This document shows positions 35,140-43,033 of a stretch of DNA of 63,839 nucleotides, piece by piece. The notes beneath the pieces were generated by a model, which did no database searches, was not told the DNA's origin, and saw nothing but the letters and a program-made list of their open reading frames with translations. Source of the stretch: Bacillota bacterium (GTDB taxonomy: Bacteria; Bacillota; Clostridia; Christensenellales; CAG-138); the NCBI GenBank assembly GCA_023399275.1, contig JAEWQH010000052.1, forward strand, positions 1-63,839, in the 5' to 3' direction. The position numbers were made by a program, and so were the translations under genes. Positions within the stretch are counted from its first letter, which is position 1, and every line of letters begins with the position of its first letter.

Positions 35140-36420
35140 CTACTGCGCCTGCGTTTCGAGCATCATGGAGAGTATCTCGCTCTCCGTCTCTCGCATGCCG
35201 TCCTTGGCGAGGCGGCCGATATTGCGAATGGTGTTGTCCACGCCTTTGACCACGATGCCGTCTCCGCTGACAAACTCCTGCTTCTGCGTGTACATCCGGT
35301 AACCGAGAATCCCCGCGTCCACCGCTGCGGCAATCTTGGCCGCACAGCTCGCTTTCGCTCCGTCGCAGACCATGCCGCTGATGATGGCGAGCGCGTTGAC
35401 CACCGCGTGCGCCACGCCGTCGTAGCCGCCGCCTTCGAGATAGGCGATGCCGGCGCCGGCGCCGCACCCCGCGCAGACCGCACCGCAGAAAGCGGAGAGC
35501 CGCCCGATGCCGGTCTTCTGGTGTATGGTCACAAGGTCTGAAACGATCAGCGCGCGCAGCAGCGCTTCCTCGGAAAAGCCGCGTTCGCGTGCCCAAACGG
35601 CCAGCGGAACGCTCGCGGTGATGCCCTGATTGCCCGAACCGGACACGATGACCACCGGCAGCTCCGCGCCGCTCATGCGCGCATCCGAACCCGCGGCGGC
35701 ATACGCGCGCGCACGGTCGGATAGTCCGCCGGCGCTTCCCTCGATCAGCACGCGGCCGATGTTTGCGCCGCACGCATGCGAAAGCCCATGCTCCGCAATG
35801 GCGAGATTCAGCGCGAGCTGCCGCTCGAGCGGCGCGCGAACCCGATCGAGATCGACCGCATCCGCAAAGGCGACGATATCCGCCGTATTGAGGGCCTCCT
35901 GCGCTTCGCTCTCGCACCCTGTCTGCGCAAGCGGCACGTCGAGCAGCACTTCACCGTTTCGCTCGATGTGTACGATGTTGGTGTGCGCCCCGGCGATGCG
36001 AACGATCGCCATGTCCGCCCCGCTCCAGCCGGAGACGCGGATATCCAGCGCCGGCCCTTCTTCCGCGCAGGAAACGTCGATCTGCGCCGTTTTCAGATAG
36101 GCGTCGATCGCTTCGCGCTGCTGTAGCGAAATCCCGTCGATCACCTTGAGCAGCTTCCCGCTGTCGCCCGCCACCGCGCCCGCAGCCGCCGCCGCGGCGA
36201 TGCCTTTTTTGCCGCCTGTTCCCGGCACGACGACGCTCTTTGCGTTTTTCAGGATGTTTCCGCTGACGCAAATATGCATTCGCTCCGGCAGCGCGCCGAG
36301 CGTCTGCCGCATCCGCGCCGCCGCATAGGTGATCGCGATGGGTTCCGTGCAGCCGGTCGCCGGTATCAGCTCGCGGTGCAGCAGCAAACAGTAAGCATCT
36401 ATCGCGTTTTGTGTGAGCAT
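35140..36420 (-). CDS. cyuA: L-cysteine desulfidase / UPF0597 (CyuA-YhaM) family
   Basis: Predicted oxygen-sensitive [4Fe-4S] enzyme degrading L-cysteine to pyruvate, ammonia and sulfide; 426 residues. The family pattern includes PATGCTEPIAITYAAA at the start and GNILKNAKSVVVPGTGG. It also has the Cys/Gly-rich AFCGAVCAGCGAGAG and GMVCDGAKASCA segments that should supply cluster Cys. I start it at the ATG at 36420 after GGAGGA (11-nt spacing); the longer open frame upstream is low-complexity. The cysteine-making side (cysES) is 13 kb away under T-box control. Confidence 0.85.
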   Translation of the reverse strand: MLTQNAIDAYCLLLHRELIPATGCTEPIAITYAAARMRQTLGALPERMHICVSGNILKNAKSVVVPGTGGKKGIAAAAAAGAVAGDSGKLLKVIDGISLQQREAIDAYLKTAQIDVSCAEEGPALDIRVSGWSGADMAIVRIAGAHTNIVHIERNGEVLLDVPLAQTGCESEAQEALNTADIVAFADAVDLDRVRAPLERQLALNLAIAEHGLSHACGANIGRVLIEGSAGGLSDRARAYAAAGSDARMSGAELPVVIVSGSGNQGITASVPLAVWARERGFSEEALLRALIVSDLVTIHQKTGIGRLSAFCGAVCAGCGAGAGIAYLEGGGYDGVAHAVVNALAIISGMVCDGAKASCAAKIAAAVDAGILGYRMYTQKQEFVSGDGIVVKGVDNTIRNIGRLAKDGMRETESEILSMMLETQAQ

Positions 36421-36505
36421 ACCCGGATTTCTCCTCCTGCGGCCCTTAGCGCGCCGAGCGGAATCGGCTTCGAAAAGAATTGTTCTGTGTGCTCTTGCCG
36501 CTACT

Positions 36506-37057
36506 TCAGCAGCGCGGCGATCTGCTTTTGAGAAAGCTGGCGGCCAAGCAGTCGCTCTGCGGCACAGGGCTCGGTGGCTTCCGGGGCCGCTTCTCTTCCC
36601 AGCGCTCGGCCGGGCCGTAGGAAAAGGTGCACCAGCTCTCGTGGATCGCCGCATCGCGCCGCAGAACCGTAACGAACAGCTCGGATATCAGCCGCTCCAG
36701 CGCCTTGGTCTGCGCTTTTTTCTCCAGCATACAGGCGGCCTGCATCTGCTCCGCATTTGCCTCTCCAACCGCGGTTAAAAACGAAAGCAGCCGCGCGCTG
36801 TCTCCGTCCAACCGCTCCGCCCTGCGGCGGTACGGCTTGAGCGCGTAGTACAGCGCGGGCGAAAGATATGTCACCCGGTTTCGGTAGAAGCGGCTGTAAA
36901 ACGCATCCCCGGCCTCAAGCAACACAACAAGCGCATTCCAGCTGCCGTCGACCAGGTCGAGATACGGCAGCTGTGCGCTTTCATTGCAGAGCAAAATCCC
37001 GTTATGCGAAAAATAGCGCAACAGAGCTTCCCGCGCCTGCTCTTGCCGCCCGCACAC
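36506..37057 (-). CDS. Uncharacterised protein, AlkZ-like (winged-helix) resemblance
   Basis: 183 residues. The middle has VTYLSPALYYALKPYRRR, then a helical stretch and ERLISELFVTVLRRDAAIHESWCTF. From memory these resemble proteins labelled AlkZ-related in Clostridia, which have winged-helix repeats. I cannot confirm catalytic residues, and the C-terminal about 30 residues are Pro/Ser/Arg-rich. The GTG at 37057 starts 3 nt after the stop of the DUF3887 gene with no ribosome binding site, so it depends on translational coupling. The last third could be frame-shifted relative to relatives. Confidence 0.5.
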   Translation of the reverse strand: MCGRQEQAREALLRYFSHNGILLCNESAQLPYLDLVDGSWNALVVLLEAGDAFYSRFYRNRVTYLSPALYYALKPYRRRAERLDGDSARLLSFLTAVGEANAEQMQAACMLEKKAQTKALERLISELFVTVLRRDAAIHESWCTFSYGPAERWEEKRPRKPPSPVPQSDCLAASFLKSRSPRC

Positions 37058-37060
37058 GCG

Positions 37061-37483
37061 CTATTTCAGATAGAGACCGACAAGCGCGAAGTCCTTGTCA
37101 AACGAAATGGTGTACAGAAGGTTTGCGTTTTCGTGCTTCACCAGCACCTGTACCACGGCGTATTCCTCGCCGGTCGACTCGTCGGCCGTAGAGGAGAACG
37201 TGGTCTTTGTAACGCTCTTGAACGCGCCCGCATTCTCATAGATAGGCCCCCAGCTTTCCCGAAGCTGGTCGGCGGTGATGCTGCCCTTGAGATCCTCGCG
37301 GAGGGACATCACGACGGCGTCGTAGTCGCCCGCAGTCGCAAAGCCGACGATCTCTTCCGCGGCGGTGCCGACCTCTTCCTGGTCGAACCCCTCCGGAAGT
37401 CCCTGCTTGCCGCAGCCGATCACGCTCAGGCTCAGCACAAGAATCAGGCAGATCGCAACAATCGCTTTCACTTGATTTCTCAT
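37061..37483 (-). CDS. DUF3887-type lipoprotein
   Basis: 140 residues: a signal peptide with lipobox (SLSVIGC), then an approximately 110-residue domain. It holds AEEIVGFATAGDYDAVV, LREDL..SITADQL, GAFKSV and the closing VLVKHENANLLYTISFD..FALVGLYLK, a pattern of DUF3887 proteins. These are extracellular, small, NTF2-like in shape, often linked to other surface proteins. The GGAGG site is 10 nt from the ATG, and an extended -10 (TGGTATACT) lies just upstream. Confidence 0.8.
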   Translation of the reverse strand: MRNQVKAIVAICLILVLSLSVIGCGKQGLPEGFDQEEVGTAAEEIVGFATAGDYDAVVMSLREDLKGSITADQLRESWGPIYENAGAFKSVTKTTFSSTADESTGEEYAVVQVLVKHENANLLYTISFDKDFALVGLYLK

Positions 37484-37716
37484 TTCGTATCAACCTCCGT
37501 TTCTTCCGCAATAGTATACCACACTCGCGCGCGTTTGACCCGGTTTCGTGCGAAAATTCGCCCACTGTTCACGCTCGGGATACAGTTTAGCCTCCACTCT
37601 CCATCCGGCAGGCGCCGCTTTGGCGCAGAGCGGCCGCCGGCGCGTTGTACTTGCAGTATAGACGACAACTATGATATTCTTGTTGTCAAAGTCAGAAGAA
37701 ATGGGTAGGAATTGAC

Positions 37717-38553
37717 ATGCGCAAGGACGGAAAACGGGTTCGCAACGCAAACCCGATCTATACGGTCATGCCGTATATCCTAAAATACCGCTACGACGCG
37801 ATGAACATGATCGAGGTCGATATTCCGATCTCCCCCATGCAGGCGTATCTCAACGAAAAACGCAAGCAGGGGTATCGCTTTTCGCACCTTGGCCTCGTGC
37901 TCGCGGCCTATGTGCGCACAGCGGCGGAATACCCGCTGCTCAACCGCTTCATCGCCAACAAGCGCATCTATCAGCGCAATGAGTTCTCCATCGCCATGGT
38001 GGTGCTCAAGCCCGGCGATCTGGACGGCACCATGAGCAAGATGTATTTTCAGATGGAGGACGATATCTTCGCCGTCCATGAAACCATGGAGCGCTACGTC
38101 AGCGAAAACCGCGGGGAGGGCGATACAAACGCCACGGACGATATCGTGCGCACGCTGCTCAAGATCCCCGGCCTTGTCAACGTGGGCGTAGGGATCTTTA
38201 AGCTGCTGGATCGCTTTGGGTTGCTGCCGCAGAGCATCATCCGGGCCAGCCCGTTTCACACGAGCCTGACGATCTCAAACCTCGCCAGCATCCGCACAAA
38301 CCACATCTTCCACCACGTTTACGAATTTGGCACCACGAGCATTCTCATCACGTTGGGCAACATGCGCGAGGTGCCCGTGCGCAAAGGCGAGGAGATCGTC
38401 TTCGAGCGCTCCCTCCCCATGGGCGTGGTTATGGACGAGCGCATCTGCTCCGGCAGCTATTTTGCCGCGGTGTTCCGCCGCTTTAAGCAATATCTGACCA
38501 ATCCGGAGCTGCTGGAGGGCCCGCCTAAGGTCGTCAATACGACGTTCGATTGA
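37717..38553 (+). CDS. 2-oxoacid dehydrogenase E2-like / CAT-fold acyltransferase, possibly non-catalytic
   Basis: 278 residues, only the acyltransferase fold; there is no lipoyl or peripheral-subunit binding domain. Fold markers include GLVLAAYVRTAAEYPLLNRF and NPELLEGPP. In true E2 proteins the active site is DHRxxDG; here it reads DERICSG, so the catalytic His is Glu and the Asp is Ser. It is therefore either inactive or uses another chemistry. A TAGGA ribosome binding site precedes the ATG. Monocistronic with its own terminator. Confidence 0.72.
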   Translation: MRKDGKRVRNANPIYTVMPYILKYRYDAMNMIEVDIPISPMQAYLNEKRKQGYRFSHLGLVLAAYVRTAAEYPLLNRFIANKRIYQRNEFSIAMVVLKPGDLDGTMSKMYFQMEDDIFAVHETMERYVSENRGEGDTNATDDIVRTLLKIPGLVNVGVGIFKLLDRFGLLPQSIIRASPFHTSLTISNLASIRTNHIFHHVYEFGTTSILITLGNMREVPVRKGEEIVFERSLPMGVVMDERICSGSYFAAVFRRFKQYLTNPELLEGPPKVVNTTFD

Positions 38554-38571
38554 CGTACACGCGGCTTTTTG

Positions 38572-38602
38572 CGGCGTGGAGGCGGTCTCCACGCCGTTTT
38601 TT
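38572..38602 (+). terminator. Terminator after the E2-like gene
   Basis: The stem CGGCGTGGA / TCCACGCCG with a 7-nt loop is followed by six T residues. Confidence 0.85.
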
Positions 38603-38664
38603 CATCCGCATTGTGCGCCGGGGCGCGCCGTGTTACAATCGACGGGATAAGGAGTGTATGTTTT

Positions 38665-39540
38665 ATGTCTTTTTCCGACGCTTTTTTGAGCACACATCTG
38701 ATATTCGACGGCGGCATGGGCACCATGCTGCTCTCCGCCGGCCTGCCCGCAGGCGCTTCGCCGGACGTTTGGAACATCACCAACCCCGACGCGGTGCGCG
38801 CGGTGCACGCGGCGTACCTCGCATCCGGAGCGGACGTGATCACCACCAATACCTTCGGCAGCACGGCGCCGCGGCAAAAGCGTGGGACCTATGCGCCCGC
38901 GAAACTGGCCACTGCGGGCGTGCGTCTCGTTCGGGAGGCCATCGCGGCTTCGGGCAGGCCCGCCTATGCGGCGCTGGACATCGGCCCGCTCGGCGAGTTT
39001 CTCGAACCGCTGGGTGACCTGACGGAGGAAGCGGCGCTCGATTTTTTCCGTGCGCCCATCGAAGCGGGCGCAGCCGCCGGCGCGGACTGTATCCTCATCG
39101 AGACGATGAGCGCGCTGGACGAGGCGCTCGCCTGCGTCAAGGCCGCCAAGGCGTTTGGCGGCGGTCTTCCCGTGATCTGCACGTTGACCTACAGCCCTGC
39201 CGGCCGGCTCATGACCGGTGAGCCAATTGAAACGGTCGTTGCCGCGCTGGAGGAGGCGGGCGTGGATGCGCTCGGTTGCAACTGCGGCGTCGGGCCGGAG
39301 CAGCTGGTCGCGCTGCTGCCGCGCTTTTCCGCCTGCGCGGCAAAGCCGCTCGTGATGCAGCCAAACGCCGGCCTGCCGGAATATCGCGACGGGCAGACGG
39401 TCTATCTCGTCGGCCCGGAGGCGTTTGCGCAGCAGATGCGGTCGCTTTCGGACGGCGGCGTTTGGGGGCTCGGCGGCTGCTGCGGCACCACGCCGGAGCA
39501 TATTGCCCAAGTCGCCCGGATCGTCGGCCAGGAAAAATGA
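38665..39540 (+). CDS. Homocysteine S-methyltransferase family protein
   Basis: Zinc-dependent methyltransferase domain of 291 residues, corresponding to the N-terminal unit of MetH. The start region is FDGGMGTMLLSAGL. Zinc ligands are Cys207 in NCGVGP and the paired Cys272-Cys273 in GGCCGT. Cobalamin domains are absent, so it should act as a free methyltransferase or partner a corrinoid protein; donor unknown. AAGGAG lies 10 nt before the ATG at 38665. A TACAAT -10 sits upstream. It probably forms a unit with the AEC transporter 39 nt downstream. Confidence 0.9.
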   Translation: MSFSDAFLSTHLIFDGGMGTMLLSAGLPAGASPDVWNITNPDAVRAVHAAYLASGADVITTNTFGSTAPRQKRGTYAPAKLATAGVRLVREAIAASGRPAYAALDIGPLGEFLEPLGDLTEEAALDFFRAPIEAGAAAGADCILIETMSALDEALACVKAAKAFGGGLPVICTLTYSPAGRLMTGEPIETVVAALEEAGVDALGCNCGVGPEQLVALLPRFSACAAKPLVMQPNAGLPEYRDGQTVYLVGPEAFAQQMRSLSDGGVWGLGGCCGTTPEHIAQVARIVGQEK

Positions 39541-39579
39541 CCGTCGTCCGCCGAGCAGGCACAACCAGGGAGAATCGCC

Positions 39580-40509
39580 ATGCAGAACACCGTTTCCATC
39601 CTCAAAACCGTGCTTCCGTTGATCCTTTCGCTCGGCATCGGCTATCTTTCGCGCAAGCGCGCTATCCTCACGCCGGAGGGGATTGCGGGCATGAAAGCAT
39701 TCGTGATGAAGTTTGCACTGCCCGCGATGCTCTTTAGCCTCTTCTTCACGGCGGAATACAGCCCGAGCATTCTCCTGTACGCAGCGACGATGTTTACGCT
39801 GGGGTTTGTCGGGCTCGGCCTCGGTTTTCTCCTTGGCAGGCCGCTGGAAAGACGGAGCCCGATGCTCCGCTATATGACCTCCGGCTGGGAGGTCGGCATG
39901 CTTGGCTACGCGCTCTACGCGCTGCTCTGCGGCGCGGAAAACCTGCGCTATCTGGCGTTGATCGACTTCGGCCATGTGCTCTTCGTCTTCACGGGGTTCA
40001 CCGCCGCGCTCAATGCGCGCGCCGGCTGCTCGCCCAAGGAATCCTTGCGGGCGCTCGTGACCAATCCAATCCCCTGGGCGATGCTCTCGGGTGCGCTTCT
40101 CGCCATCCTCGGCGTGTCGCGTGCGCTCACGCCCTCCGGCGTGACGGAGTTGATTCAGTCGCTCTGTGATTTTATCGCGGCGCCGCTCTCCTGCGTCATA
40201 CTGATCGTCGTCGGCTACGACATCGAGTTTTCCGGCAAAAACTTTGCCACCGCGGCTCTATCGGTCGGCATGCGCGCGCTGGTGTGCTCCGCTCTCTGCG
40301 CAGCCGCGCTGCTGGTGATCGGCTCATTTGCCCCGCTCCCGGATGAGCTGCGCTGGGCGATCATCATCCTCTTCATCACCCCGGCGCCATACATCCTGAG
40401 CATGTATACGCAGACCGAGCGGGAGCGCGCGGATGTGTCCATGTCGCTCTCTCTTCAGACGCTGGTCTCCGTGCTCGCGTTTATCGTCATAGTCGTCATC
40501 CGGTCATAA
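39580..40509 (+). CDS. AEC-family transporter (auxin-efflux-carrier-like)
   Basis: 309 residues with about ten hydrophobic segments arranged as two five-helix halves. In bacteria such proteins export or import organic acids or small metabolites. The halves are joined near residue 150. A GGGAGAA site precedes the ATG. It follows the homocysteine methyltransferase gene by 39 nt, perhaps linking it to a methyl or amino-acid metabolite. Confidence 0.82.
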   Translation: MQNTVSILKTVLPLILSLGIGYLSRKRAILTPEGIAGMKAFVMKFALPAMLFSLFFTAEYSPSILLYAATMFTLGFVGLGLGFLLGRPLERRSPMLRYMTSGWEVGMLGYALYALLCGAENLRYLALIDFGHVLFVFTGFTAALNARAGCSPKESLRALVTNPIPWAMLSGALLAILGVSRALTPSGVTELIQSLCDFIAAPLSCVILIVVGYDIEFSGKNFATAALSVGMRALVCSALCAAALLVIGSFAPLPDELRWAIIILFITPAPYILSMYTQTERERADVSMSLSLQTLVSVLAFIVIVVIRS

Positions 40510-40529
40510 TTTTGCGCGAAGCAAGTCCG

Positions 40530-40566
40530 AAACGCCGCTCCCGAAGCAATCTTCGAAGCGGCGTTT
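40530..40566 (+). terminator. Bidirectional terminator between AEC and galK genes
   Basis: A 10-bp stem (AAACGCCGCT / AGCGGCGTTT) encloses a second hairpin (CGAAG-CAAT-CTTCG), located between convergent genes. Confidence 0.8.
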
Positions 40567-40590
40567 CTCCTTCGTATGCGATTGTGCACG

Positions 40591-41862
40591 TCAGCCGATC
40601 TTTATGCCGCCGACGGGCCGGATGGCGAAGCGATAGCAGCAGCCCGGGCCAAACACACGCTCCATCCCTGCCTGATAATCCGCCGTCATATCCAGCGGTA
40701 CAAGCGCCTGAATCGTGCCCGCAAAGCCGCCGCCATGGACGCGCCAGGCCCCCCGCTCGCCCAGAGTGCGCTCTGAAAGCGCCAACGCGAGCGCAAGCCC
40801 GCGCTCAGCAGGATCGCTTGGACAGACATTTTGCAGCAGCATGAAGCTCGAGCGTCCGCTCTCATTCATCAGGCGGCGAAACGTCTTGATATCTCCCCGT
40901 TTGAGCGCAGCAGCCTGCAGCGGCACGCGCGCATCGTCTCCAAAGAAGTGCATTGCGCGCAGCACGGCGCGGTCGGATACGCTTGCGCGCAGCCGGCCGA
41001 TCGAAGCGTAAAAATCGGCCTCGTCCACCTCGCGCAACGCGCTCTTTCCAAAAAAGCGGGCCACGTCACCCATCTCCCGCGTTACCGCGGCATACTCTTG
41101 GGTCAGGTCCGCATGGTTGCCGCCGCAGTTAACGATGCAGATCGCATAGCCGAGCGCAGAAAAATCGCAGTCGATCCGCTCGATTTGCGGCTCCATAGGG
41201 TTTTCAAAATCGATGGCGATGCAGCCGCCGACCGCGCAGGCCAGCTGATCCATCAGCCCGCTGGGCTTCCCGAAATGCCTGTTTTCGGCATATTTGCTCG
41301 CCAGCGCCTGCTCGACAGGGGGGATCTGCCCCCCGTTATAGAGCGCGGAGAAGATGGTGCTGACCAATATGCTAAACGCCGCGCTGGAGGAAAGGCCTGA
41401 GCCCTTCGGCACGTCGGATGCGGTTACCGCATCGAACCCGCCGACCTTTCGCCCGGTCTGCGTGAAACGCTCCGCAATGCCGCGCACCAGCGCCTCGCTC
41501 GCGTTTTCTTCCGCTGCATCCGGCGAGAGCCGGTCAAGGGAGACGCACAGCGGCGTATACCCCCGCGAATGGATGCGCACGACGTTGTCGCTCCTTGGCG
41601 CGACGACGGCGCGGGTATCCATCGTCACCGCCGCCGCGAGCACGCGCCCGAGCTGGTGGTCGGTATGGTTGCCGCCAAGCTCGCTGCGCCCCGGCGCAGA
41701 GAAGAACACCGCGTCCTCGCTCTTGCCCAGCGCACTCTCAAACGCATCCGCCAAGGCAGCATACTTCGCCTTCTGCGTCTCCAGTGCGTCGCCGTAAAGA
41801 ACGCGGAGCTGCCCGTCCAGCCCGCCGCTGATGAGTTCGGATCGAATCGGCAGCATTTTCAT
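40591..41862 (-). CDS. galK: Galactokinase (GHMP family)
   Basis: Phosphorylates galactose to galactose-1-phosphate in the Leloir pathway. The galactokinase signature is PGRSELGGNHTDHQLG, the GHMP ATP-binding motif is PKGSGLSSSAAF, and the third motif is near VHGGGFAGTIQA. Length 423 is typical. Start: two in-frame ATGs lie 6 nt apart (41862 and 41856); GGGAGG is 4 and 10 nt upstream of them respectively, so either is possible. A promoter lies about 50 nt upstream. No galT or galE is adjacent. Confidence 0.9.
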   Translation of the reverse strand: MKMLPIRSELISGGLDGQLRVLYGDALETQKAKYAALADAFESALGKSEDAVFFSAPGRSELGGNHTDHQLGRVLAAAVTMDTRAVVAPRSDNVVRIHSRGYTPLCVSLDRLSPDAAEENASEALVRGIAERFTQTGRKVGGFDAVTASDVPKGSGLSSSAAFSILVSTIFSALYNGGQIPPVEQALASKYAENRHFGKPSGLMDQLACAVGGCIAIDFENPMEPQIERIDCDFSALGYAICIVNCGGNHADLTQEYAAVTREMGDVARFFGKSALREVDEADFYASIGRLRASVSDRAVLRAMHFFGDDARVPLQAAALKRGDIKTFRRLMNESGRSSFMLLQNVCPSDPAERGLALALALSERTLGERGAWRVHGGGFAGTIQALVPLDMTADYQAGMERVFGPGCCYRFAIRPVGGIKIG

Positions 41863-41909
41863 TCGCCTCCCTAGCACAGATCGGTCGCGTAAGACGCGCC
41901 TCTGCCTAT

Positions 41910-41938
41910 ATTCTACCCGTCTGCGGCTTTATGCGCAA
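41910..41938 (-). promoter_or_regulatory. galK promoter
   Basis: Minus strand: TTGCGC and TAGAAT with a 17-nt spacer. Confidence 0.5.
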
Positions 41939-41941
41939 TAA

Positions 41942-42150
41942 CGATCCCGCCGCCGGGATCACTTCGCTGACTGCCACTCCAATCTGCGCGGTGGCACAGG
42001 GAGCACAGCATCGACCGCCTTCGAACAGCATAATCCAAGGGGTTCGTATTCACATTTCTTGTGCTGCAACGCATAAAGGGCCGCTCGCTCCCGCGCCCGG
42101 CTCCATTTTTCGCCCCAAATCCACGGCGCTGCATCAACGATTGGCGGCAA
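41942..42150. other. Unassigned intergenic sequence between galK and the DUF1858 gene
   Basis: A perfect small palindrome (GATCCC/GGGATC, 41942-41959) is visible at the galK side. The rest has no gene with a credible start or ribosome binding site, no tRNA cloverleaf and no riboswitch motif I know. A small RNA cannot be ruled out. Confidence 0.3.
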
Positions 42151-42152
42151 GC

Positions 42153-42187
42153 AAAAAGCCGCGGAATTGACGCCGCGGCCTGTTTTT
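42153..42187 (-). terminator. Terminator of the DUF1858 gene
   Basis: The stem GCCGCGG / CCGCGGC with an 8-nt loop has five T residues on the minus strand; on the plus strand it also ends in T residues. Confidence 0.75.
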
Positions 42188-42209
42188 GCACGTTGCCCGA
42201 GTACCCGCG

Positions 42210-42410
42210 TTACTTCCCCGCGAGATATGCGTTGATGTCGCTGATGAGCGCGTCGGAATTGATTCCGTGCACCGCGCAAGCCTGCTCAATCGTCTCGCCG
42301 TGCGCCATAGCGCAGCCGAGGCAGTGCATGCCTGCGTTCATGAGAATGTCGGCGGTGCCTTCGTCCAGCTCGATAACCTGCTGGATGAGCATGTCCTTCG
42401 TTGCCTGCAT
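42210..42410 (-). CDS. DUF1858 / hybrid-cluster-associated redox disulfide protein
   Basis: 66 residues with the DUF1858 pattern, IQQVIELDEGTADILMNAGMHCLGCAMA then ETIEQACAVHGI. The CxxC (C-L-G-C) is the presumed redox-active or metal site. In anaerobes such proteins are often tied to hybrid-cluster proteins and Fe-S or nitrosative repair. The ATG at 42410 follows GGAGGA with 7-nt spacing; a longer frame upstream starts before the -10 (TAGAAT). Monocistronic. Confidence 0.88.
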   Translation of the reverse strand: MQATKDMLIQQVIELDEGTADILMNAGMHCLGCAMAHGETIEQACAVHGINSDALISDINAYLAGK

Positions 42411-42522
42411 CGTATCGTCCTCCAAAGATGATTCTATCGCTGTTTTAATCACTAGCTATTTACTAGTATATCATCATTTTCCGAAAAGGAAAGTGTTTTT
42501 TTGCCGGCTTTACCGCGAGGCG

Positions 42523-42978
42523 TCAGCTCCGCGTTTCAAATACGTTTCCGCAGTTTGTGCAGGTCACGCGGATCCTCCCCTTGCCGCGCGGGACGCGAAG
42601 CCTCTGTGCGCACTGGGGACAGATGAGGTATTTATACTGCTTCAGCTCGCTCCAGGTCGGGTTCTTGCGTGCGCGCTTCGCGCGCGTGGCGGTGTTCTTC
42701 GCCCCCGCGCCCTTTGTGCGGAACGTCCGGCGAAACCAGTTCTTCACAGCGGTCTCATAGGTGAGGTACTTCAGGTTCTCCTGATAGCGCTTGGCGGTGT
42801 TTCTGCTCGTCATGCGCAGCACCATCAGCACCAGCAGCACGGCGCCAATGCCTGTAAAGACGATCCGCGGCCAGCCGCCGTATTGGGAAAACATCATACC
42901 GGTCAGCGAAAACACCAGCGCGAGAATCAACATCGCGCGATTGAGCTCATCCAGGCTTCTCTTCATTTGTTGAAACAT
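42523..42978 (-). CDS. Membrane protein with C-terminal zinc ribbon (151 aa)
   Basis: Two adjacent transmembrane helices (residues 14-52) lead into a very basic region (residues 60-115, rich in Lys/Arg). A zinc-ribbon-like end then follows with two CxxC pairs, in ICPQCAQ and VTCTNCGN. No family name recognised. The architecture suggests a membrane-tethered nucleic-acid or protein-binding zinc finger. The GAGGGA site precedes the ATG at 42978. It is downstream of a DNA stretch shared with the amylase promoter side and is probably not in an operon with it. Confidence 0.72.
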   Translation of the reverse strand: MFQQMKRSLDELNRAMLILALVFSLTGMMFSQYGGWPRIVFTGIGAVLLVLMVLRMTSRNTAKRYQENLKYLTYETAVKNWFRRTFRTKGAGAKNTATRAKRARKNPTWSELKQYKYLICPQCAQRLRVPRGKGRIRVTCTNCGNVFETRS

Positions 42979-43033
42979 CGGTATCCCTCGCTTTATTTTG
43001 GTGCGCGCCGGCAGATCGCCGTGGTAGCCGCGC

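Noticed and set aside
41942..42150. Possible 6S-like or other small RNA in the galK-DUF1858 gap
   Set aside because: Only one short palindrome could be seen and no long closing stem, so there is not enough to call a gene.
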